Below, piece after piece: positions 25,706 through 38,400 of a DNA stretch of 64,000 bases. The notes beneath the pieces were generated by a model. The model was not told where the DNA came from. It worked only from the letters and a program-made list of their open reading frames with translations, and ran no database searches. Every line of letters begins with the position of its first letter. Within the stretch, counting starts at the first letter, position 1. The stretch is from positions 7,137,501 to 7,201,500 of the forward strand of contig NC_088310.1 in assembly GCF_910592395.1 (NCBI RefSeq), given 5' to 3'. Made by a program: the position numbers and the translations under genes. The stretch comes from Lineus longissimus. Lineage: Eukaryota; Nemertea; Pilidiophora; Heteronemertea; Lineidae.

Positions 25706-26240
25706 TTATCTTCGTAATCATGTTCCAGTTTAAGTTCTTGAGATGGCTGTTTAGCTTATCTTCATGTCATAATGTTCCAGTTTGGGTTGTTGAAATGACT
25801 GTTTAGCCATTTATGTTATCCTCGTGTAATAAGGTTCTAACTTAGGCTTCGACGATGGCCGCTAATGTTATCTTCGTGTATAAGGTTCCAGTTTAAGTTG
25901 TTGAGATCTTCACGCAAGATTTCTCAGTTTAAGTTGTTGAGCCAGCTCCTAAGGTTATCTTCATGTCATAATGTTCCAGTTTAAGCTGTTGAGGTGGCTG
26001 TTTAGGTTATCTTCATGTCATAATGTTCCAGTTAAAGCTGTTTAGATGGCTGTGTAGGTTATCTTCATGTCATAATGTTCCAGTTTAAGCTGTTTAGATG
26101 GCTGTGTAGGTTATCTTCATGTCATAATGTTCCAATTTAAGCTGTTGAGATGGCTGTGTAGGTCATTTTCATGTCATAATGTTCCAATTTAAGCTGTTGA
26201 GATGGCTGTGTAGGTTATCTTCATGTTACATTTTAAGCTG
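25706..26240. repeat. 52-bp minisatellite, about eleven units
   Basis: The landmark TTATCTTCATGTCATAATG recurs at about 25706, 25756, 25816, 25868, (25910 partial), 25955, 26007, 26059, 26111, 26163 and 26215. The last six units keep an exact 52-bp spacing and are nearly identical; the first five are degenerate, with gaps. This gradient indicates recent homogenisation of the right half. Confidence 0.92.
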
Positions 26241-26269
26241 TTGCGTTTAACATTTCAGTTGAATACATA

Positions 26270-26440
26270 TTTTTTTATTGCACATCGATCGTCATTGGTT
26301 TCAAGTGAATCGACATGTACATTCATAGTTATTTTCTTCAACTGGATATATCTACATTTATCGTCATTTTCTTCAACTGAATTCACATTTGTCGTTTTTT
26401 GCATCAATTATCGCTATTTGTTTCACTCGATTACAACATG
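26270..26440. repeat. Degenerate short tandem repeat next to the 52-bp array
   Basis: Four diverged copies of a GTCATTTTCTTCAACTGAAT-like segment start near 26290, 26328, 26363 and 26411, with irregular spacing of 35-48 bp. Confidence 0.5.
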
Positions 26441-28577
26441 TTCGTAATTTACCTAAAACATGGCCTTTATGACTATACTCTCAATCTTTAATAGAGGAAT
26501 CAAATACAATAAGAATGGTGTGTTATAAACAATAAAGTGAATTGACAATGTCCAAGCAGTGAATATGTAACCTGTTGTTCGCACTTTTACAGAGATATCT
26601 GAAACTATTTCCAAGCGCGCCAATAAGCCTCTGATTGCCCCCGATATATTTTGAAAGGACATTCCCTCCGGTCAACCTAAGGCACTCTTGCTATCAGAGA
26701 AAGCACACCCTTGGCTTGGAAGAAGATACTCAAACCATCTCAGTTTCACAATGTCAACAAAGGCCCCGGCAGCAACAGAGGAACTATAATCCAAGAATTA
26801 CTTCGACTCGTGCGAATTTGGACGATTTCGTTACGAACTGTTGCTGTTGTACGGAATATTGGCATTGTAGATTAAAACGTCTTCTAGTTACAGGCCTTTA
26901 CGGATGTGTTATTTTTGTACCAACACCTTCACTTCTGGCGTGCGTAATTTATTTAATATTTCTCTACAAATTTGTTATATATGCTTTCTTATTTGATGTG
27001 AAAATATTCATAAGTATTAGTTTTATATGACAGCAATGCTGAAAGGAATATGAACTTAGAGAAATTAAGTGCAGAAAGATGTCAGACTTAGTAATTATAT
27101 TTTCCGAAGATGTAGCGGGGCAATTCGATAATTCTATTGCTTTGTCACCAGTGGTAATGGCATCATTTTCTCAAATGGTTTTGAAAATTATCTCGATACA
27201 TTGTTATAGATACAATGTAGTATTGTGTGAATGTTTTCAATATGATAGACCACTTACCGGCAATGTGATGGAACTATATCCATAAAACATTGTATCCTTT
27301 TCATATCCACTGTTATTTTATCCGCAGGTGAGCTTGACCGTGTCTAACCCACGTTACTAGATATACTGGCACTGACTGCCCACGTTCGAGTTTAAGAAAC
27401 TCAAAACAAGCGGCCATAATGGCCCCGGTGAATCACGGGTGAACTCGGGTTTTGATTGGTCGGCAGGTGGGTGTAGGAATACACCAGATGACAGACTATA
27501 AAGCAAGCGATTTCGGGCGATGATTCGATACTAGATCATCCATGAATAATAATCGGGTTACACGCGAGTTTTGTCAAATGTTTTATGGGTAGTGTAATTA
27601 AATTAAATTTGGCGTGCGCAGTTCGGTTTGGTCTAGGGTTTTGCCTTCGTGGGCGTGGGAAGGGAAAAGCGTCTATATACTGGTGAGTATTAGATCTCCT
27701 TGCGTTGGTGATCGGTTTAAGGAATGATAACGATCTCAAATTGCATCAGTCAAACCTTTCATGAGCTAAATAGGCGAGTCAATAGTGTAACAAAAGATTT
27801 AACGATCTAAAAGCACAGTGCAATAAAGTGATTATTCAGCGCAACCCACATATACAGGCCAATGATTGCGGAAAGGAAACGTAAATCTGTCGATTTTATG
27901 GTCTAAGATTGGACGATATTTTACCAAAAGATCATTAGTCTACAAAATAATTCTCAGGTTAATGCAATATTCTTGTTTTGTTAAAACTCTGTCGCCTCTT
28001 TTTGGTGTAGTTCCTTCAACGCTACTCTTCATGTACAATTTTTTATCAACACACAAAGAAATGAACAGCAAGATTATCTTCTTTTTGCCAATTCAGGGAT
28101 TTTCGATAGTACAATTTTGGGTTAAGCTGTATTTCGGGAAAGTTCCGGCGCAGACATAGAAAATATCCGGCCCCAATGGAAAAGTGTCCGGCCCCATTGT
28201 ATTCTGAAGGAATATGATATACGGTTCTGAAGAGGCCATGACCATCAATAGCTCCGAGATCAAAGCGTATGCTGGAATCCTTTGCTCCCCAGACATTCTG
28301 CAAGGTCTGCCAAAATGAATTACACTAATACTGGACTTTACATGGCACATCCACAGCGCCCCTGTATTTGATATATAGAAACACGAGCTGTGATATTTCA
28401 ATGGACACACAATGAAAATGCCAGACTCCAACAATGGACAAGAAAGGATTCAGTCCCGGTGGTATGGGAAATAGAGGGCAGCAGCTGATGGTAGGACATC
28501 TGTCCTTGACGGACTGAATTTGACATTTGAGCCCCGTTTTTTTACAAAGCTGCTGTGACTGCACTGTCTATCTCCCA

Positions 28578-28760
28578 AAAGGTAAGCATTCTTCGAAATG
28601 GTAAGCATTTTTCCAAATGGTACGCATTCTCCCTAATGGTAAGCATTCTCAAATGGTAAAAAATCTTCCAGATTATAATCGTCTAAATAGTCTCAATCGT
28701 TCAAAATGGTGAGCATTTTTCCATGCAGATGGTAAATTATCTTTGCAAGATGGTAAGGAT
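28578..28760. repeat. Degenerate ~20-bp repeat (AATGGTAAGCATTCT)
   Basis: About eight imperfect copies of AATGGTAAGCATTCTTC or shorter derivatives follow one another with spacing of roughly 18-30 bp; later copies decay to GATGGTAAATTATC and GATGGTAAGGAT. Confidence 0.6.
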
Positions 28761-31014
28761 ACGTGTGTATTCTACAGTACTATGGCTGTGTACCGACACT
28801 CACGATGTACGTGTACATGTATCTAGAAACGCCGTGCTCAATTATGGCAGTGCATAGGAACCATCACCGTGAGTGAGAGGCCCTATGCCTTCTTCAACTC
28901 CCCTATGTATTTCCACTACATAGCAAAAGTGACTGACATATTTGTTTCGGGGAATGCAACATTGTTATTGTTAGATGTTTTAACCAAATCTATCTGAAAC
29001 AACTTTAAGGGTACACAGTAATTACACCATCCGTCATCAGCCTTTGAGAAATGGTTTACGGCCGATGAAGCTGGGAACAGGTGAAGAATGAAGAGATACA
29101 TCAGCTTCCGTTGTCTTAGACCTGGAGCTAAAAGCTAGCAACCAATTAGACTTGATTAGCAAGCGGAACGATAGTCCATTTTCTTATTCACTCTATTGGT
29201 AACATGGTGCGCTTGTTAGCAATACAGGAATGTAACTTAAAAATGCGCTCCAAGATATCTGGCATTACCAACTTGGTCGCACGCATGCGCAAAGCAATTA
29301 CGGAACGGAAGTGATAATTTTTTCTTGGTATAAGCTGTGTTTGGCACTCGGGGCGGTGGCTGTTGAGAGAACGTATCATTTATCTCCATCTTCTGGTGGC
29401 TGCTTGTGGCCGTATCATCGAACCCAGCGGTTGATAGAGAGTCCATTGAGATAGAGTGCGGGAAAACCTGGTCTATCAAGTGGTTGCAGCTGCGTTGAAT
29501 ATGTTTTGCTGCAGGAAAATCACTTGTCAGTGTTTAAATTACAGATCTGTTTAAGGTTTATACTTATTGGGTAATCTTATTACAACACAAACTGTGTAGT
29601 AAAATAAGGCTTCCAGTGATAAACTTTCGCAATGTTTTATTTTTAATCGCAGTCGTTTCTGGTATCCAGCATCCTCCATCCGCCCTCCGCTTGAACCGGA
29701 AACAAGTAGCCCCACAATTGTAGTTCTTCGATTGCTTTTACTAGCGCATGTTGTTATGCTACGAGGAGACGTACTTCGACAACGCGGTAGCTGATTTCTT
29801 TTCGGACTGCGTGTAGCAATTGCTTTTTTGGGTTTTGGTTCTAACAATTGATAACTTGTGATTAGCTGATGAAAATATACCTGTTGATGTAAACCACTAA
29901 GGCTCGATTACACCCCTAGTCATCACTCTCTTATCATGATGATGTGCACGCACCAAGCTGAGATACTGAAATGATAACCATTGAGTGGTAAGGAAGCTTT
30001 TTCTGAAGAAAGAGCCAAATAACGTTACGTTAGACAATAACTACAGCATTTTCTTGGCATGTACGGTTTGAATAAGGACGCGGCCGTGGTTGTGCGCTAA
30101 TTCAGCAACCAACAGTCTCAAATGCATCCATTTCAGGAGTCCGCAACCTATCATTATTGCCATTGTTCCAAGTTTGTCCCTCGCATTCCTTCTTTTAGCC
30201 GAACCCTGCCATTTGACGTGCAGTGTCATTTTTAGCACCAGCCACGCCAAAGGTGCCTTTCATGGACAAGACGTGACCAAGATATACCCCCGGGAGAGAG
30301 CCCAGCGTAACCGAGTAAGATCGCATCATCATCGTAACACACAACCGCACAGCTCGTAGCCCAAGGCTTACAAGATTGACTTTATTATTGGTCATCATTG
30401 AGGGTTCTGGTGGCGAATTCCTTCAAACGGATTCTCAAAGAATGGCAGGAAGGCCACCATAGCTCTTGGCGAACCAGAGCACTTCCTGTGGATTGACTCT
30501 CCTGGAGTCTATCAAACCTTTGTGTTATTCTAAAGAAATAGCCACTGCGATTGTGTAATCTTGATTATCATGCAATTCTTTTCAAAGGATTGTGGCTTAA
30601 ATGACACTTCTTTTAAGCTAACTTTGATCTCTAATTGTTGGTTTGATTTAGACCGGAAAAGCGTGTACAAATCATCTAAATCAAATTGGATGTTCAAGTG
30701 GCCCTTGTAGTGTTTGTCAAGGCGTTGAATGCTCGTCTGAGAATGTTGGCTATATTCATTCAACTTTCATGACACCTTTTTGAGATTTCGCGTTGTGAAG
30801 TGGCTAATGACACCACTGCGCTTTTTATCTAGTCCCGCTGAAAACATGTACAGTTTTTTCTCATTATTGCACTGACATCTACATTGTTGTGATGATAAAG
30901 TGATGAAGAGGGCTGGTGGTAAAATATTGCGTATTTGCTTGTTAAAATATGACAAAAGCCGCGCCACCATTAGCGGTTTTGTGATCTGAATACATGGGAG
31001 GTACAGGCTGGTTG

Positions 31015-31040
31015 GCGCCCCCTATATCCAAGATGGCTGC
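31015..31040 (-). promoter_or_regulatory. Candidate CTCF core with adjacent YY1-like site
   Basis: On the minus strand, 31024-31015 reads TAGGGGGCGC, the core of the known CTCF motif. On the plus strand, 31030-31040 reads AAGATGGCTGC, close to the YY1 consensus. They sit between bmp2/4 and the Univin-like gene, where an insulator or loop anchor would be plausible. Single-site matches can be chance. Confidence 0.3.
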
Positions 31041-31544
31041 AAAGGTCACCATATTGGTTTTTGAGATGAAGACAATCGGGCAGTTCTGGGGTCGCTGTTG
31101 ACTTTGCAATTTAGGAGTACGACCACTGGGTGTGTAATATTTGTAACAATTTTGGTCCAAAATTTGCATGCAAACAAATGTGCTGAACAAATGCGTGGCC
31201 TATATTTGTCATGCCAATCGCGAAAACAAATCAAGTCAAGAATAGGGTGCATTACTGAATATTTGAGTTCATAATATGGAAATTCACTTAACGATTATCA
31301 AATCGTTTAGGTCCACATGGGCCTGACTTAAGTCGCTGAGTCTATTTTAACATCCATTTCGAGTTGTTGTAAGCGTTGTTGGGCAAATGTTGGCGAGGAA
31401 GTGAGGTTCAACATTCCCACCCACTTGAAATTTGTGCAAAGGAATTTTGACACTTTAAAACAGTTTGTCTTACTGTTGGGAAATATTGGCCCTTTGGCTA
31501 TACAATACTCCTGGAGTGATCTTTGTGTATGGACATTGTTCTCG

Positions 31545-31567
31545 TGACGTCATATATCATGATATAT
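31545..31567. promoter_or_regulatory. CRE palindrome joined to a 16-bp AT palindrome
   Basis: TGACGTCA (31545-31552) runs directly into ATATATCATGATATAT (31552-31567), a perfect 16-bp palindrome. Possible bZIP site; function unknown. Confidence 0.2.
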
Positions 31568-32235
31568 ATTTACCGATTTGATTGACAAGAACATGTGAGT
31601 CTTAACCGTGCGAGTACCTTAAGAGGATATTTTGGTATAAGGAAGGCTTTCACTTCCGAAATTATAAGCCAAGTTCGCCAGGTCCAATCAAATAAAATCG
31701 TACCGTTTTTGGTTATTTTTTTGCATGACTGGTTGGAGCAAGAGTTATAAATTAATGGCAAGGGGTCGAAAACCGTTTCAGGCGAATTATTTCACGTTTC
31801 CGTGACTAAAGAATATCACTGTTCGCGGCAGTTTGGAAGAATTCTTTCTTACGTTTGCCTTACTGTGTATCGGAAAGCAGCAGTTTTCCCAACAAATGGT
31901 GCAAATAAACAAACCTTTGGGCATCTATGTAGTTTTTTTTCCGAGTGTAAGGATAATGCAAGAGAAAGATACTTGGAGAAAATCCAGTCCAACAAGCTTC
32001 TGCGGTTCTTCTTCCGCGTGCAGGCCTCAAACGATCGGAGATCACGATAATTCAGTCTCGAAACTTACGATCCTGCCATTCAGACTGACAACCCGCCAGC
32101 GTCTGAAGTAGTGCAGACACGGCTAGTTGGAGTACCTCCTTTTCACACCGCTGGGTCATTTAGCGATGGGATCCATGTACGTTTAAACAGGAAGATACAT
32201 GTAGCACAAAAATTGAGAGAGAAAAAGGTTTGACG

Positions 32236-32400
32236 CTTCAAGACAGCATTGAAAGTCCTGTTTTGGAGAGCTGCAAGAACTTTCACACAGTGAGCGGTGA
32301 ACTTCGAGAGAGCACTGAAGGTCAAGTTCGAAAGAGCAACAAGAATTAGTTCATGTTTCGATATGCGGTAGCTTTGAGCATTGGAGGTCAATATTGAGAG
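32236..32400. repeat. Two to three copies of a ~66-bp imperfect repeat
   Basis: Segments around CAGCATTGAAAGTCCTG, GAGCACTGAAGGTCAAG and GAGCATTGGAGGTCAA repeat with roughly 66-bp spacing. The minus frame stays open across them, giving a pseudo-repetitive peptide; I regard it as non-coding. Confidence 0.4.
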
Positions 32401-35400
32401 TTTTGTTGAGCCCGAGATATATATGGTAACCACAAGGACATTGAGGTTTCGAGAAGAAAACGTGTGCTAAAAGTTGTACTGACTGGACTCGCTCTTGTTC
32501 AGTGTTTCTGTGTGGCCTGTGCCCTTGAAACGAAATCGTACTCAGGTTTCCCCTGAAAAGGATGATACTCTTACTAAATGCGAGTTATCACCCTAAACTG
32601 CTCCAGAGTTTCTTCGTAAAATGAGTAAGCAAGTATCCCGGAGTGATTACTGCCCACTTAGCCATCAAGGGTACTTTCCATTTGCAATAACCTTCAGCCA
32701 TTCGCAAAAACTGGCCTGGTGGTTTCTTTAGTCATCAGTCGAACAGGATGATGATGAAATACGCAAAATCCGTTTAGTTTAAGGTGTGGTACTTTGGAAG
32801 GTATTGAATGAGCACAGTTTCAATATTTTACCATTTTACCATCCTTCGCCCGTTGCTGCCTATAATATTGACCGGAAGTGATCGTAGCATGGCATTTCAT
32901 TGGTGTATTAATTGAAGGAGACAGTGACGGAGTGACGAAATGGTTGTGTTTTTATTGGATGTCGATTTTTTGCTTTTGATTGGCCAAAGTTTTCATAATT
33001 TATTATTGGTCATTTTATTTCTCGCCCGGTGAGACAACCACGAACAAGGACAAAGGCGCTTTCTACCCCGCTCCAAAAAGACAATAGATAAATTGCAGCT
33101 GCCAAAGAAAGCTGCACCCAATCTCACACTCTACTTTCGACTCTTAACCGATGAAATTAGCCATGACGTAATTTCTATAAGAATTTAAAGGGGTATATTT
33201 GAGAAATGATTTACCATTTCCCGTTATAAAGTAAGCGTACGACGATATCACGAAATTGCCGTAGCAAATTGGGCGGATGTTCTCACAAGCCTCGACAATT
33301 GTCCCAATTATTTATGAACGGCGTCCGCGAAATTTTAAACCCTGTAGGCAACTATTTATGATTTACCCTTAATTTAATAACGTCTCAAGAAATTCTTGTA
33401 AATTTATCACTTGATTATTGCAATGAGACCAATTTCGATCGCGGTGAATCGCGGTGTACACAGCCGATTTTCAGGGTTCGCTAAAGTTTTCTTTGCAGCT
33501 TCTTGAACCTGTTGAATCGTTCCCTTCCCTTTAGCTAGATTTGAACTTCATTATTGTGGACAAATCCTTTGCTGGCATGAATTGATCAATGCTTATAAAT
33601 GTATATACAATTTATATCAAGGCGGCATCGGACTGAGAAATTGGAATGATATCCGAATTACCAAGTCCAATTACCCGCAAGTCATCCTCGTTTTTAGTCA
33701 TCATTAACAGAAATATGCAGCCACAATTATTTTCAGCGCTACTCCCGTCTTTGGCATTCGAAAGGAACACTTGGACGCCCGCGGTGTCAAATTGCTAGGC
33801 CTGTACACCATATGATCGCCTACTGGTATTGAGCCATCAATCAGATTGAATTCGGAATGGCACGATTATTTTATCTATTGCATCTTTTCTCAAAACGATT
33901 TGCGGAAAATATTTTTCACTTACTTCTATTCAAATAGACAGCTAATGTAGGAAGCAGGTACAAAGAACTCACTATAGCATGATACAATTAAAGCAAATTT
34001 CCTATCCACTAATACCATGTATTTTATCTCCGCTAAAAGCTGAGAGGTAACAAGAGAGTGAAAGGGAAAACTCTCTTATCACCGATTTGCGTTCATCACT
34101 CAATGCATGACCGTCAACATATAATAATAAAGCATTGTCATTGAAATTAGCAAGTAGAGATTATCATTTGACGCATGTAAATCGTCGCCTTATCCTGGCT
34201 ATACACCATGGGTCTGCACCGGGGGTCAGGCCTGCCATCTGAGATCTTTCCGATAAGGGTCCCCTTTCAACCGATCGAGATCGCAGGAGAGATAGCAAGG
34301 CCCATTCATAGACAGCCGATTGTGTATTTTTGTGTTATGCTGAACCTCGGTGTGATTTTTATACAAATTGCTGCCTGAATTGTGGGGTTTGAGTTCTGTC
34401 GTTATTTGCAGTTCGCTTGGATAAAGCGACGCTTTATCCCTGTGTGTTAAAAGTAACTTTCATTGTCTGTGGAGCTCTGCATTAGAACGATAATCGTTGG
34501 GCCATATGGTAAGGTGGCCAATGCATCTTCGCAACATTCTAGAGTTTTAACCCCTTCAGTTTGAACAGATAAAAATATATCTAAAGTGGAAAAAGCGCCC
34601 GTAAAGATCATAAAAGGAAATATCAGGAAGCTCTTCATGAAAGGATTCAACCAACCTCGACAGTGCAAGTTACACTACATTAGCACTTAACATTTAGTCA
34701 GTCAAATCCCAACTATTGGATATTCCACAACCACAACTGTCAGTCTGAAGCTCCTCCCCTTGCCCTAAAGGAGTAGTACGTACAGAGTCAGGTGTGAAAA
34801 TGTTCCAAAGGATTCTATGAATTTGCAGAAATCATGAGGCAGTAAGAAGTGCAAAGAGACAGGAAATATTTTGTGTTTGTGCCGAGTACGAACCAACGAA
34901 AATGCACCGTGGGTAAACAACCGCTTGACCTTCTGATTCCTGGGCCGCCATCGGGAAGGCTCTCGGCGCAAAATGTCATATCTCTGCTCAAAATCTTCGA
35001 CTGTCTCCGACCGTCTTACCAAGTGTTTACATACAAAATATGCTCCCTAAACTATGTTTCACGATCATGACGAAGTAGCAGGGAACATTTCTCACCACGA
35101 AATTCAGGGTGCATGGAACGCGATGAGAATGAGAAAAAGCCATAATGTATCCAGCCGTAGAGCGAAACTGCTGGCGAAAGATAATATGAGGAACCAACCA
35201 GATGATGCCAGAAACTTGTTCCTGACAAAGAAATGAAAGATGCAGCAGATTTAACAAGATATTGGCGAAATTAGTAGGAGCGGATGAACGTATAGAGATA
35301 AAAAGCTTGGAACTGACAAGCTAGTGAAAGGTGATGCTAACACCAAATTTATCTCTGAAGAGCAGCAGTTTGAAATTAAAGAAGTTTAAAAAGTGTTTTT

Positions 35401-38400
35401 GGTGGCGCATGGATTTGCGGAGCGGACATTTTGGCGACGCGATGGAGGCACTTTGAGAAGTTCCGAGAAAAGGTTGGCCTAATTAAATTTCAGAATGCGG
35501 GTCTCCAAGGTAAATTCCAACCTTGACTTAAAATCTGACCTCGGGCAAATATTTTCAGAGTACGGTTCGACAGTTTTTTGTTCGTCAGGTCAAGAGTAGC
35601 TTTCCGATTTCGGAGTCTGAGTGACTAGACTTAAAGAGCATCTCTCGCTCTGTCTTCAATGACATATGCTTCTAATTAGACCTGAGTGCACTAATAACTA
35701 CATGTCAGAATGTGTCGTTGGTATGCATCAAAATTGGGATAATTATGCGCAGGAGTGTTGAAAAATTGTCAAGACCTTTGTGGAGAACCGAATGGCGTTT
35801 AATCTAATTGAGCCTGAACTTTATCGATATGTCATTATCACATTTAATTTTTAATTGATGTTAAACGTTTATGTATCTGCACGATCTGGTGATTACTTTG
35901 GTCATTAAATGACCATTATTGACTAACATAATTATCTTTATTATTCATGTATTGAAATGTGTACTTGATTCGCACTACAGTCAGGACGATATAAATCATC
36001 CAAGTATCATTCTGTTCACTGGTTCGATATGTCAGTTAAGCAACACGGTCACACAGAACTTTCTTGTGGCTTTAAAGAGAAAATATATAGGCACTTTATA
36101 GCGAAATACGTTTTGAAGAAAACAGAACACGAGGTACGGGTCTTAAATGGTGATGTCACTTTTTAGTGCTCAGTGCATGTTTTGCAGAGTGTTCCCGAGG
36201 CCGTTTTCGTTATTCAGCCATGAGCCTGCCTTGAAGTGGCAAATATGTGGCCTATATGCTCCCTTTAAGAGATAAGAAACTTAAAATTCCGTAGTAAAGG
36301 GTGACTGTTTGTGGTGTGTTGTGTACTTCATGCGCGTGTGATTCATGTTTCGGTTTTTACCGGAGCTCTGAGGGCGTCTGCATGCAGCTGCCGCCGGCAA
36401 TCAAGTAATAAATGAAGAGAGTAACACACCGCACGTGTAGCTAATATTTTTTAAGCCAAGAAAACAATTTGACACCAGTGCAACTTGGTGATTTATAACT
36501 TGAGGGCAAAGTTTAGACAAACATTTTCGTTTCCAATCGGCTCCCCGCATGTTAGAGTGAGTCTGGAAGCTAATAAGTGAAAGAGGAGGATGAACTTCTG
36601 TATACATGTAGTTAACCGTTTACATGTTCAAGAAAAGCATACTCTTTGCTTTACACACATCGTGCACCATTAAAAGTTTCCTAAAGACAACTGATGCACG
36701 TGTTCCACTAATAATTAATTGATTATGCTTGGGGCCAAACTGTTGTCACTTAATTGCCGATAATGGTTTGTAATGAAATACACAGTCGTGTACAAAATGT
36801 ACTACACTGTACACAATTTTGTTTACTAATTTATGATTTAGTGCGTGATAAGAATTAGTTCCGGAATCTTTGCAAACCGAGTTGTTTTTTAGCTAAATTA
36901 TCATTGGTGATATGCGAAAACAGTCGTTTACTTACACTTATTTTTCTTATTTGCGTATACATGTATGTATGTTATGAGCTCTTGACCAGAAATCTGTATG
37001 ATTTTTTCCTTTAATGTTTAATGGAACATTTTTGCTTTTACTTATTTCAAACATAATTATCCTTTAACATACTAGAAACATGGTCATACTCACAGGTCTG
37101 TTATGACGACTTCACGCGGTCTTTCAGAGATTGTCAACACAAAAATATTCCAAGAAAATGTTTATAATCCATAAATCCATTTTGAAGCGAAATTATAAAT
37201 TTCCACAATACAGTTTTTCTCATAGTCATGAAGATCTGTATTGATATATCCTACAGTAGGAGGTTACTTCACGTATTGTACGTACATGAATGACTAATTA
37301 AATTATCCGTTTCAGTAAGTGTATTTCCAAAAGTTTTCCCAACTCCCCACAAATAAGAGGTAAAGGGGAGACAAGTGTGTGGGCCCCTCACTGGAGTGAC
37401 TCGGGATTGCTCCATCCCTCCGAATTTTGCAACATCATGATAAACGCTGTCATAAAGTCACTATACTCGCGCATGACTAGATAAATAAAATAATCCGAAG
37501 TAATAATTTCACTACATTCCTAGAAGTAAAAGCCACAAAAATCTACCAGTGCTGACCAGAATGTCCTGCGGTCTCTGGCCGCTGTTGGTCACTTGACCAA
37601 CTGGTCAGAGTTTGACTGCTGATCGCAATCCTCGGAGGCAGATCATGCGATAACGATTGGCGTTCTCGGGCAACGTCAGGCCACCCTCCTCGACTCCGGA
37701 TCAAACCCACTAAGACTTTTCAGCGGTAATCCCTAGTCCAATATGTCACAGACAAGATATCCACAATTTGACGATTAGAATTTCGTAGTTTTTGAGAAAG
37801 ATGTGTTTTAATCCAAGCGGAAAGTTTCCTCGTCTTGTCCCTTTGCGCTGACCAAAGATGTCTTGGCCAATCTTAACAGCGTTTGAAGTGCGCATGCGTG
37901 ACTTGGTGTGCATGTGGCTTTAGGTGAGACAAACTACTGCAGAGCTTACAACAAATTCGACTCAAATTTGCTATTGTCCCGGGAAAGCGGAATAATAAAG
38001 CTAAGGTACTGGTTTGTTTTGGAGTTCACACTTCGAGCGTGAATTACAGCTACTCACGACGCTAAATTGTTATAATAGCTCTTTAAAACAAGTCCTGGAT
38101 AGAAGCTAATGTGTGGACAACACCGAAGAGCGTTCACTTTAGCATTGGAAGTGTGCATTTGGACAGGCCAGGTGTTCAAGTAACGGGTCTTGTTGTGATC
38201 TGTCACATTAAGTAATACTTGTGGTTACACACGAAGTCTTGATTAATCAATAGACCGAACTTATTACCTATTGACTATTTAAACCTGATTAACTTTGATT
38301 AATTGACTGTAATGTGTTGTCAGATTAAGTGTGAAAGGTAAAAGGATATCCAGTTGGATATTTCTTTAAAAGAATTACGACGTATTTATGTTTAACAGTC

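Noticed and set aside
26635-27030. 131-codon plus-strand frame ending in a hydrophobic stretch
   Set aside because: The tail is AT-driven (many F, I, Y, V codons); no start context, domain or splice support.
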